Shown: positions 22,751 to 29,631 of the stretch, piece after piece
Layout of the letters: the number at the start of each line of letters is the position of its first letter
How positions within the stretch are numbered: the stretch's first letter is position 1
Assembly: GCA_035707965.1 (NCBI GenBank)
Contig: DASSTJ010000016.1
Span: 1-30,791 of the forward strand
Source: DASSTJ01 sp035707965
GTDB taxonomy: Bacteria > Actinomycetota > Actinomycetes > Actinomycetales > Angustibacteraceae
Length of the DNA stretch: 30,791 bases
Direction of reading: 5' to 3'
Notes under the pieces: model-generated
Database searches by the model: none
Told to the model about the DNA's origin: nothing
Seen by the model: the letters and a program-made list of their open reading frames with translations, nothing else
Made by a program: the position numbers and the translations under genes

Positions 22751-24357
22751 AGCGGGATGTTCCCGTGCTTGCGCGGCGGCAGCGTCTCGCGCTTGGTGCG
22801 CAGCGCTCGCAGTGCTCGGGTGACGTGGGTGCGCGTCGCGGACGGCGCGATGACGGAGTCCACGTAGCCGCGCTCGGCCGCCACGTACGGGTTGGCGAGC
22901 GTGTCCTCGTACTCGGTGATGAGCCGCTGACGCTCGGCCTCGACCGCCTCCGGCCCCTGGTCTGCCGCCTTCTTCAACGCCTTGCGGTACAGGATGTTCA
23001 CCGCGCCCTGCGCGCCCATCACGGCGATCTGCGCGGTGGGCCAGGCGAAGTTGACGTCGGCGCCCAGGTGCTTGGACCCCATGACGTCGTACGCGCCGCC
23101 GTAGGCCTTGCGCGTGATGACCGTGACGAGGGGGACCGTCGCCTCCGCGTACGCGTAGATGAGCTTCGCGCCACGACGGATGATGCCGTCCCACTCCTGG
23201 CCGGTGCCCGGCAGGAAGCCCGGGACGTCGACGAACGTCAGCACCGGGATGTTGAAGGCGTCGCAGGTGCGCACGAACCTCGCCGCCTTCTCCGACGCGT
23301 CGATGTCGAGGGTGCCCGCGAAGTGGATGGGCTGGTTCGCGACGACGCCCACGGGACGTCCCTCGACGCGACCGAAGCCCACCATGATGTTCGGCGCGAA
23401 CATCGGCTGCACCTCGAGGAAGTCGGCAGCACCGTCCTCGTCCACGTCCATCACGTGCTCGATGACCGTGCGCATGTCGTACGGCTGGTTGGCGCTGTCC
23501 GGGACGAACGTGTCGAGCTCGACGTCGCGGTCGGAGATCTCGAGGTCCGCCTCGACGTCGTAGACCGGGGGCTCGTCGAGGTTGTTGCTCGGCAGGTAGG
23601 ACAGGAGCGCCTTCACGTACTCGATGGCGTCGTCCTCGTCGTCCGCCATGTAGTGCGCGTTGCCGCTCTTGGTGTTGTGCGCCCGGGCCCCGCCGAGCTC
23701 CTCCATGCCGACGTCCTCACCCGTGACCGTCTTGATGACGTCGGGGCCGGTGATGAACATGTGCGACGTCTGGTCGACCATCACGGTGAAGTCGGTCATG
23801 GCCGGGGAGTAGACCGCCCCGCCCGCGCAGGGACCCATGATGAGCGAGATCTGCGGGATGACGCCGGACGAGTGTGCGTTTCGGCGGAAGATCTCGCCGT
23901 ACAGTCCCAGGGACACGACGCCTTCCTGGATGCGCGCCCCTCCGGAGTCGTTCATGCCGATCATCGGGCAGCCGGTCTTCATCGCGAGGTCCATGACCTT
24001 GACGATCTTCTCGCCGAAGACCTGCCCGAGGCTGCCGCCGAAGACCGTGAAGTCCTGGGAGAACACGCAGACCGGCCGGCCGTCGACCGTGCCGTAGCCG
24101 GTGATGACGCCGTCGCCGTACGGACGGTTCGCCTGCTGGTTGAAGTTCGTCGAGCGGTGCCGAGCCAGCTCGTCCATCTCGACGAAGGAGTCCTCGTCGA
24201 GCAGGGCGAGGACCCGCTCCCGGGCGGTCTTCTTACCCTTGGCGTGCTGCTTCTCCACCGCGCGGGCCGATCCGGCGTGAACGGCGTCGCCGTTGCGGTG
24301 GTGGAGGTCGGCGAGCTTGCCGGCAGTGGTGTGGATGTCAGCGGAGGTCTCGGGCAC
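22747..24357 (-). CDS. accD5: Propionyl/acetyl-CoA carboxylase carboxyltransferase beta subunit
   Basis: A 536-residue carboxyltransferase of the AccD5/PccB type. N domain: GKKTARERVLALLDEDSF, NDSGGARIQEGVVSL and MGPCAGGAVYSPAMTDF; C domain: VDVPGFLPGTGQEWDGIIRRGAK, TRKAYGGAYDVMGSKHLGAD and AWPTAQIAVMG. It transfers CO2 from biotinylated AccA3 to propionyl- or acetyl-CoA. GTG 24357 is preferred: TAGGCT lies 8 nt upstream, and N-terminal PETSADIHTTAGKLADLHHRN matches the family; the longer open frame covers the divergent promoter. It forms an operon with accE and is divergent from birA, whose product biotinylates the alpha chain. Confidence 0.94.
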   Translation of the reverse strand: MPETSADIHTTAGKLADLHHRNGDAVHAGSARAVEKQHAKGKKTARERVLALLDEDSFVEMDELARHRSTNFNQQANRPYGDGVITGYGTVDGRPVCVFSQDFTVFGGSLGQVFGEKIVKVMDLAMKTGCPMIGMNDSGGARIQEGVVSLGLYGEIFRRNAHSSGVIPQISLIMGPCAGGAVYSPAMTDFTVMVDQTSHMFITGPDVIKTVTGEDVGMEELGGARAHNTKSGNAHYMADDEDDAIEYVKALLSYLPSNNLDEPPVYDVEADLEISDRDVELDTFVPDSANQPYDMRTVIEHVMDVDEDGAADFLEVQPMFAPNIMVGFGRVEGRPVGVVANQPIHFAGTLDIDASEKAARFVRTCDAFNIPVLTFVDVPGFLPGTGQEWDGIIRRGAKLIYAYAEATVPLVTVITRKAYGGAYDVMGSKHLGADVNFAWPTAQIAVMGAQGAVNILYRKALKKAADQGPEAVEAERQRLITEYEDTLANPYVAAERGYVDSVIAPSATRTHVTRALRALRTKRETLPPRKHGNIPL

Positions 24358-24365
24358 GAAGCCGC

Positions 24366-24371
24366 AGCCTA
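24366..24371 (-). promoter_or_regulatory. -10 box of accD5, leaderless
   Basis: TAGGCT on the minus strand, 8 nt before GTG 24357. Confidence 0.55.
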
Positions 24372-24483
24372 GCGGGACGCCTCCGGGCCCCGTCGCGTGG
24401 CGACTTCTGACGCGTTTGTGACGCCTCCTCCTGGCTTGAAGGGTGCGAAACCCACCAGAAGTGAGCGCCGACCGAAGGAGACG

Positions 24484-24489
24484 TAGCCT
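24484..24489 (+). promoter_or_regulatory. -10 box of birA, leaderless
   Basis: TAGCCT, 7 nt before GTG 24497; it supports that start over upstream GTG codons at 24443 and 24461. The rest of the accD5-birA gap (24358-24496) contains no recognised biotin operator. Confidence 0.55.
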
Positions 24490-24496
24490 CGAGCGG

Positions 24497-25396
24497 GTGA
24501 GCAACTCGCCCTGGAGCGACCTGGACCGACCGCCGTTGCGCGTCGCGGCGCTGCGGCGGGCGCTCGTCCACCCGCCGTGGACGGCGGTCGAGGTGGTCGC
24601 GTCGACCGGCTCCACGAACGCCGACCTCGCCGAGGCGGCCAGGGCCGGTGCGGCTGCTCCGGGGGCCGTGCTGGTCGCCGACCATCAGCAGCAGGGGCGG
24701 GGCCGGCGCGAGCGCACGTGGACGGCGCCACCGCGGTCGTCGTTGGCAGTGTCCGTGCTGCTCGCGCCGGGGGAAGGCGCGAACCCGGTGCCGCCGACGC
24801 GCTGGTCCTGGTTGCCGCTGCTCACGGGGCTCGCGGTCGTCGACGCCCTCGTGCGCACCTGCGGGCTGGACGCGCAGCTGAAGTGGCCGAACGACGTGCT
24901 GGTCGAGGCGGCCGCCGGTGCCCCGGCGTCCCGCGGCTGGCACAAGGTGTGCGGGGTGCTGGCCGAGGTGGTGTCGACGCCGTCGGGGCAGGCGGTCGTG
25001 GTCGGGATCGGCCTCAACGTCAGCCAGCGGGAGGACGAGCTTCCGGACGGCGGGCCAGGGGGAGTCGCCGGCGGCTCGCTCGCCACACTCGGGTCGGCCA
25101 CCACCGACCGCGACACCGTGCTGCGATCCGTGCTGCGCTCGCTCGGGGCGAGGTACGAGGCCTGGGTGGGGGCGGGCGGCGACCCCCGTGCCAGCGAGGT
25201 GGGCGCCGCCTACCGCGAGGCCTCGGCGACGATCGGTGAGTCGGTGGCCGTCCACCTCCCTGGCGACCAGACGCTCACCGGCGTCGCGGAGGGCGTCGAC
25301 GACGCGGGCTGCCTGCTGCTGAGGCCGCACGACGGGACGGCGGTCCGTGCGCTCGCGGCGGGAGACGTCGTCCACGTGCGGCCCGGCACGGCATGA
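24497..25396 (+). CDS. birA: Biotin-[acetyl-CoA carboxylase] ligase
   Basis: A 299-residue class I biotin protein ligase: no N-terminal DNA-binding domain, so an enzyme but not a repressor. It makes biotinyl-AMP and attaches biotin to the AccA3 lysine. Motifs: STGSTN (36-41), the nucleotide/biotin loop GRGRRERTW (67-75; canonical GRGRxGRxW has Gly where Glu is seen), KWPNDV (129-134), catalytic Lys150 in KVCGVLAEV, GIGLNV, and the C-terminal SH3-like domain (GVAEGVDDAGCLLL). The GTG is chosen on the leaderless -10 box and because upstream residues (NPPEVSADRRRR) do not look like protein. Next to accD5, as in M. tuberculosis. Confidence 0.95.
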   Translation: MSNSPWSDLDRPPLRVAALRRALVHPPWTAVEVVASTGSTNADLAEAARAGAAAPGAVLVADHQQQGRGRRERTWTAPPRSSLAVSVLLAPGEGANPVPPTRWSWLPLLTGLAVVDALVRTCGLDAQLKWPNDVLVEAAAGAPASRGWHKVCGVLAEVVSTPSGQAVVVGIGLNVSQREDELPDGGPGGVAGGSLATLGSATTDRDTVLRSVLRSLGARYEAWVGAGGDPRASEVGAAYREASATIGESVAVHLPGDQTLTGVAEGVDDAGCLLLRPHDGTAVRALAAGDVVHVRPGTA

Positions 25397-25403
25397 TGCA
25401 GGC

Positions 25404-25901
25404 ATGGCGTACCCCCGCAAGCTCCTGTCGCAGGACGAGGAGCCCGAGCTCGAGCTGCACCCGCACTGGAAGGCGCTCGCCCTTCCCGTGCTGATCCTGC
25501 TCGTCACGGTGCCCCTGGCGACGTTCCTGGCGGCGCGCGCACCTGAGGGTGGCGCGCGAACGCCGGTGCGTGTGGCGATCGCCGTGGTGGCGGTGGTGGT
25601 GCTGGTCGCGGGCAGCCTGCTGCCGTTCCTGCGCTGGGTGACGACGCACTACGTGGTGACCAACCGGCGCATCATCACGCGCCGGGGGATCGTCGCCCGC
25701 AACGGGCGAGACATGCCCCTGAGCCGGGTCAACGACATCTCGTTCTCGCACACGATCTGGGAGCGGGTGCTGGGCTGCGGCACGCTCGTCATCGAGTCGG
25801 CCGGCGAGACCGGGCAGCTGACCCTGGCCGCGGTGCCGCACGTCGAGGCCGTGCAGCGACGCATCTACGAGCTGGCCGACGCCGAGTCCGTGCGGGACTG
25901 A
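25404..25901 (+). CDS. PH-domain (bPH2) membrane protein
   Basis: A 165-residue protein with two membrane segments (about 23-44 and 55-77) followed by a bacterial PH-like domain: THYVVTNRRIITRRGIVARNG, MPLSRVNDISFSHTIWERVLGCGTLVIESAGETGQ. It is of the YdbS/bPH2 kind, whose function is not established. The PH domain begins just after the second segment and faces the cytoplasm if the short N-terminus is inside. The ATG at 25404 is 7 nt after the birA stop, so it is cotranscribed; CATGAT 6 nt upstream might also be a weak -10. The same gene follows birA in M. tuberculosis (Rv3278c). Confidence 0.88.
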   Translation: MAYPRKLLSQDEEPELELHPHWKALALPVLILLVTVPLATFLAARAPEGGARTPVRVAIAVVAVVVLVAGSLLPFLRWVTTHYVVTNRRIITRRGIVARNGRDMPLSRVNDISFSHTIWERVLGCGTLVIESAGETGQLTLAAVPHVEAVQRRIYELADAESVRD

Positions 25902-25925
25902 GCGTCGACCGGGCAGGGGACGCAC

Positions 25926-27050
25926 GTGCCTGACGGACCGCCCAACGGGGGGCCCCCCGGCGACGACGCCGTGCCCCTGTCGTTCCCGTCGACGGACGAG
26001 GAGCACCTCCTCGGTGGTCGTCGCACCCTGCACCGCCGCGACGTCAGCAGGGCCGCCGGCGTCTCGCTGCTGTCGGCGCGCAAGTTCTGGCGCGCCCTCG
26101 GGTTCCCGATCGTGGACGACGACGAGGCCGCCTTCACCGACGCCGACGTGGCCGCCCTGCACAGCGTGGTGGCGCTCGTCCGGGACGGGCTGCTGGACGA
26201 GCGGACCGCGCTCGGCATGACCCGGGCGGTGGGTCGGTCGTTGGACCGGCTGGCCACGTGGCAGGTCCAGCTGCTCGCCGAGCACGTGGCCGAGATCGAC
26301 CTGACCGACCCGGAGCACCCCCCGGACGCGGCGACGCCGGACGAGCGCGCCGCGCAGCAGACGTCCGAGCTGTTCGCGCAGATCGTGGACCGGCTGGAGC
26401 CCCTGGTCATCTACGCGTGGCGGCGGCAGGCGGCGTCCGCGCTCGCCCGGATCGTCGCGGACTCGGCGCCGGAGGCGCTCGCGGAGGACGACTCCGACCC
26501 CGCGGCGCCGGTGACCGTCCGAGCGGTGGGGTTCGCCGACCTGGTGTCGTTCACGAGGCTGGTGCGCCGGCTGACCGAGCGCGAGCTCGCCACGATGGTG
26601 CAGCACTTCGAGGCGCTCGCGTCGGACGTCGTCACCGCCCATGGCGGACGGGTCGTCAAGACGGTCGGCGACGAGGTGCTCTTCGTGTGCAGCCCAGGCG
26701 CGACGGCGGCCGCGATCGCGCTCGCGATCCCAGGGGCGCTGGCCGAGGACGACCTGCTGCCCCCGGTCCGGGTCGGCATGGCGACCGGCCCCGTGGTCGG
26801 GCGGCTCGGTGACGTCTTCGGCACGACCGTCAACCGGGCGAGCCGGCTCACCGCGCTGGCGCGACCGGGCACCGTGCTGGTCGACGTGGCCACCGTCCAC
26901 TCGCTGGCCGGGGTCACGGGCATCGAGGTGCGGCAGCTACGTGGGCGCTCGCTGCGCGGCATCGGCCACGTGGTGCCGTGGCTGCTGCGGTCCGCCGTGG
27001 ACGGCACGAGCCAGTACGGTGCTGGGCGTGACGACGCAGAGCGTGGATGA
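25926..27050 (+). CDS. cya: Class III adenylate cyclase with N-terminal regulatory domain
   Basis: A 374-residue soluble cyclase. Residues about 198-345 form the catalytic domain with every key residue visible: metal Asp205 (FADLVSFT), adenine-selecting Lys245 and Asp296 (VVKTVGDE, GDVFG), metal Asp249, and transition-state Asn303/Arg307 (VNRASR). Lys/Asp pairing predicts ATP, giving cAMP. Residues 20-190 form a helical domain (RRDVSRAAGVSLLSARKFWRALGF then ARQAL-type helices) like the autoinhibitory, pH-responsive N-terminus of M. tuberculosis Rv1264 (family knowledge). GTG 25926 has AGGGGA 5 nt upstream. From memory, a cyclase gene also follows birA in Streptomyces (SCO4928). It overlaps the next gene by 23 nt. 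Confidence 0.92.
   Translation: MPDGPPNGGPPGDDAVPLSFPSTDEEHLLGGRRTLHRRDVSRAAGVSLLSARKFWRALGFPIVDDDEAAFTDADVAALHSVVALVRDGLLDERTALGMTRAVGRSLDRLATWQVQLLAEHVAEIDLTDPEHPPDAATPDERAAQQTSELFAQIVDRLEPLVIYAWRRQAASALARIVADSAPEALAEDDSDPAAPVTVRAVGFADLVSFTRLVRRLTERELATMVQHFEALASDVVTAHGGRVVKTVGDEVLFVCSPGATAAAIALAIPGALAEDDLLPPVRVGMATGPVVGRLGDVFGTTVNRASRLTALARPGTVLVDVATVHSLAGVTGIEVRQLRGRSLRGIGHVVPWLLRSAVDGTSQYGAGRDDAERG
27015..27020 (+). promoter_or_regulatory. -10 box inside the cyclase gene, for the hydratase
   Basis: TACGGT, 7 nt before GTG 27028. It lies within cyclase coding sequence, so the hydratase can be transcribed independently of the cyclase. Confidence 0.4.
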
Positions 27051-27837
27051 CGCCGGGCTCGAGAACGTCCGGCTCGTACGGCACGGCGACCACGTGGTCG
27101 AGCTCGTGCTGGACCGGCCCCAGGCGCTGAACGCGGTGTCGTCCGCGATGGCGGTCGACCTGGGGGAGGCCACCCGTCGGCTGGCGGGTGACCGAGGGGT
27201 ACGCGCCGTGGTGGTGTCGAGCTCGTCCGACCGCGCCTTCTGCGTGGGTGCTGACCTGAAGGAGCGCAACGGCTTCAGCGATGCCGACCTGATCGCCCAG
27301 CGGCCGCTTGCCCGTGCCGCGTACGGCGGCGTGCTCAACCTGCCGGTGCCCACGGTGGCTGCGGTGCACGGCTACGCCTTGGGCGGTGGGTTCGAGATCG
27401 CCCTGTCGTGCGACCTGGTGGTAGCCGACGAGACGGCTGTCGTGGGGCTTCCGGAGGTGAGCGTCGGCGTCATCCCGGGCGGTGGCGGCACCCAGCTGCT
27501 CACCCGCCGCATCGGCTGGTCCCGGGCTGCCGACCTCGTCTTCACCGCTCGGCGACTGACGGCGGCCGAGGCGCTCGCCCACGGGTGCGTCGACCGTCTC
27601 GTGCCGGCCGGCGCGGCCCGCGAGGCGGCACTCGAGCTGGCGTCCACCATCGCCGCGCACTCACCGGTCGGACTGCGTCAGGCCAAGAAGGCCATGCGGC
27701 TCGGCCTCGACGTGGACCTCGCCACCGGTCTCGAGGTCGAGGACGGCGCGTGGCGGGCGACCGCGTTCTCGCCGGACCGGGCCGAGGGGGTCCGCGCTTT
27801 CGCAGAGAAGCGCAAGCCCGACTGGCCCGGGCAGTAG
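27028..27837 (+). CDS. Enoyl-CoA hydratase/isomerase family protein
   Basis: A 269-residue crotonase-fold enzyme. It has the CoA-binding oxyanion loop AFCVGADLKE (70-79) and GYALGGGFEIALSCDL (116-130), and both catalytic glutamates expected of a true hydratase, Glu123 (GGGFE) and Glu143 (GLPE). It should hydrate 2-enoyl-CoA to 3-hydroxyacyl-CoA; the C-terminal APGVR-type tail (DRAEGVRAFAEKRKP) is typical. GTG 27028 has TACGGT 7 nt upstream; an in-frame GTG at 27043 is the alternative. It overlaps the cyclase by 23 nt. Substrate chain length is not readable; closely related genes are often near carboxylase genes in actinobacteria. Confidence 0.92.
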   Translation: MTTQSVDDAGLENVRLVRHGDHVVELVLDRPQALNAVSSAMAVDLGEATRRLAGDRGVRAVVVSSSSDRAFCVGADLKERNGFSDADLIAQRPLARAAYGGVLNLPVPTVAAVHGYALGGGFEIALSCDLVVADETAVVGLPEVSVGVIPGGGGTQLLTRRIGWSRAADLVFTARRLTAAEALAHGCVDRLVPAGAAREAALELASTIAAHSPVGLRQAKKAMRLGLDVDLATGLEVEDGAWRATAFSPDRAEGVRAFAEKRKPDWPGQ

Positions 27838-27850
27838 CGCTCCCGGTGGC

Positions 27851-28345
27851 TCAGTCCTCCTGGAGCACCGGGTCGTCGCGCAGCTCGGCCGTGAACACGA
27901 ACGTGCGGTATGACCAGAAGCGGAAGAGCGTGCCCAGCACCAGTCCGACGCCGTTGGCCGAGATGTTGTCGGCCAACGGGCTGCGCAGGTCGAGCACGTA
28001 GTGGCTGATGCCGAGGCAGGCGATCGCGATGCCCATGCCCACGGCGTTGAACAGCACGAACAGCGCGAGCTCGTGGTGCACGGCGTTGCGGCGACGGCGG
28101 CGGAACGTCCACAGCCGGTTGCCGAGCCAGGCGACGAGGGTCGCGCAGACGGTCGACACGACCTTGCCGGTGAGCGGCTTGTGCTCGAGGGGACCGTGGC
28201 CGTTCAGCCCGAAGCGCACCAGGTTGAAGACGGCGATGTCGACGACGAAGGCCGCGGCGCCCACCGCGCCGAACTTGACCAGCTCGCGGACGACGACGTC
28301 CATCGTGCCGCGTGCTCGGCGCACGAGCGCTGCGGGGGACGTCAC
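27851..28345 (-). CDS. GtrA-family membrane protein
   Basis: A 164-residue protein with four membrane segments in the GtrA pattern: KFGAVGAAAFVVDIAVFNLV, VSTVCATLVAWLGNRLWTF (with the family NxxWTF), FVLFNAVGMGIAIACLGIS, and ISANGVGLVLGTLFRFWSYRTFVF. GtrA proteins are thought to flip or support transfer of lipid-linked sugars, and may partner family 2 glycosyltransferases such as that at 7070. GTG 28345 is preferred: TACGCT lies 7 nt upstream, and ATG at 28303 is a shorter alternative. It is convergent with the hydratase, 13 nt apart, and occupies the gtrA-purK position conserved in actinobacteria. Confidence 0.9.
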   Translation of the reverse strand: MTSPAALVRRARGTMDVVVRELVKFGAVGAAAFVVDIAVFNLVRFGLNGHGPLEHKPLTGKVVSTVCATLVAWLGNRLWTFRRRRRNAVHHELALFVLFNAVGMGIAIACLGISHYVLDLRSPLADNISANGVGLVLGTLFRFWSYRTFVFTAELRDDPVLQED

Positions 28346-28352
28346 AGGGCCG

Positions 28353-28358
28353 AGCGTA
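28353..28358 (-). promoter_or_regulatory. -10 box of the GtrA-like gene, leaderless
   Basis: TACGCT on the minus strand, 7 nt before GTG 28345. Confidence 0.5.
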
Positions 28359-28407
28359 GTGGGGCCCGCTGGCCCCACCGGCGTCGGCTGCCGCGCGGTT
28401 CCGGACC

Positions 28408-29532
28408 TCAGTCACGGATGTCTTGGAGGAACCACGACGTCGGAATCGTCGTACCGAGCCCGCGGTCGCGCGCCTGCTCGTACACGTGACCGGCCACCGC
28501 GTAGAACTGAGCGCCCTGGATGTTGCCGCGCTCCGAGAAGGTGATCTGGGCGCTGGTCGTGCGGGCGGTCTCCTTGCCGTTGACGACGTCCTCGAACTCG
28601 ACCACGCGCGGCCCGAGCGCGCCCTCCGGTGGCCGCTGCACCCGGGCGTGACGGTGCTGGCCCCACACCGGGTCGTCGGGCCGGGCGCGGTAGGCGATGT
28701 ACTCGTCGGTCGGGCGGTAGGTGGGGTCATTGACGGAGGCCGGGGCCGTGCCGAGCCGCAGCCAGACGTCGATGACCTCGTGCGTACGCGCGTCCAGACC
28801 ACCACCGATGCAGGTGACGTGCGTGCCGGGCTCCAGCCAGTCACCCATGACGACGTCGGATGCGGCGTTGGTGCAGCCCGCGACCAGGTCGGCGCCGGCG
28901 AACGCCTTCCGCGGCTCGTCGACGGCGACGACCTCGATGCCGTGCCGCTCGGTCATCTCGCCGGCGAAGGCCTCTCGGTGCGCCCTCGTGGGGCTGTACA
29001 CCCGCGCCTGGGTCAGCGGCCGCACGGTGAGCATCGACTCGAGATGGCTGCGGGCCATGCCGCCCGACCCGAGGAGGGCGAGCACGTGCGCGTCATCTCG
29101 GGCCGCGTACTTCGCGCCGATGGCAGAGTCGGCGCCGACCCGCATGTGCTGCAGCACGCCGTCGTTCAGGATGGCCAGCGGCTCGCCGGTGCGGATCGAC
29201 AGCAGCAGGACGAGGCCGCAGTAGGTGCCGGGCGTCCGACAGTACTTCTGCTGGACCCGCGTGCCGCCGTACTCGACCTCGCTCACGACGTCGGACTTCA
29301 TCCGGATCGCGAAGTAGCCGGACGACGTCGAGCCACCCTCCATCGTGCCCCACTGGTAGACGGCCTCGTCGTGGCCGGCTGGGAGCCGAAGGTCGATCCG
29401 AGGACGACAGACCGCCTCGCCGGCCGCGAGGTCGCGGTAGGCGCCTTCCAGCACCCGGACCACGTCCGGCATGGTCAGCACCTGGGACGTCACGTCGTTG
29501 TCGATCAGCAGCATGTCGTCATGGTGTCGCAC
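28408..29532 (-). CDS. Ornithine cyclodeaminase/mu-crystallin family protein
   Basis: A 374-residue NAD(P)-binding protein of the ornithine cyclodeaminase family. Dinucleotide motif GSGGMA (155-160) in a Rossmann domain; N-terminal dimerisation/substrate domain with KYCRTPGTYCGLVLLLSIRTGEPLAILNDG. Family members include ornithine cyclodeaminase, alanine dehydrogenase and opine-type enzymes. The long C-terminal half (YRPTDEYIAYRARPDDPVWGQ ... FSERGNIQGAQFYAVAG) fits, from memory, the branch sometimes labelled tyramine oxidase subunit B; I do not assign a reaction. Start GTG 29532 or ATG 29514 (MLLIDNDV); neither has a strong ribosome binding site. It is an insertion between gtrA and purK relative to M. 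tuberculosis. Confidence 0.85.
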   Translation of the reverse strand: MRHHDDMLLIDNDVTSQVLTMPDVVRVLEGAYRDLAAGEAVCRPRIDLRLPAGHDEAVYQWGTMEGGSTSSGYFAIRMKSDVVSEVEYGGTRVQQKYCRTPGTYCGLVLLLSIRTGEPLAILNDGVLQHMRVGADSAIGAKYAARDDAHVLALLGSGGMARSHLESMLTVRPLTQARVYSPTRAHREAFAGEMTERHGIEVVAVDEPRKAFAGADLVAGCTNAASDVVMGDWLEPGTHVTCIGGGLDARTHEVIDVWLRLGTAPASVNDPTYRPTDEYIAYRARPDDPVWGQHRHARVQRPPEGALGPRVVEFEDVVNGKETARTTSAQITFSERGNIQGAQFYAVAGHVYEQARDRGLGTTIPTSWFLQDIRD

Positions 29533-29617
29533 GGAGGGCTATTGGTCAGTTCTTTGTCGGTCCGCGGGCGGGCGGACGTCGACGGGGCCGCAAGGACGGC
29601 CGCGACGAGCCTCCCAC

Positions 29618-29623
29618 TAGGCT
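29618..29623 (+). promoter_or_regulatory. -10 box of purK, leaderless
   Basis: TAGGCT, 8 nt before GTG 29632. It is the same hexamer and distance as accD5. No clear -35 is seen. Confidence 0.55.
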
Positions 29624-29631
29624 GACGCGTC

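Noticed and set aside
20757..22823. Plus-strand open frame (688 codons) antisense to DUF885 and accE
   Set aside because: No recognisable motif, and it opposes genes with conserved metal-binding and epsilon-subunit signatures.
24358..24496. Biotin operator or riboswitch in the accD5-birA divergent gap
   Set aside because: BirA here lacks a DNA-binding domain, and no convincing dyad beyond short CTGG/CCAG and GGGT/ACCC pairs was found.
27827..27846. CCGGG/CCCGG inverted repeat at the hydratase-GtrA junction as a terminator
   Set aside because: Only 5 bp with a 10-nt loop, common by chance at this GC content.
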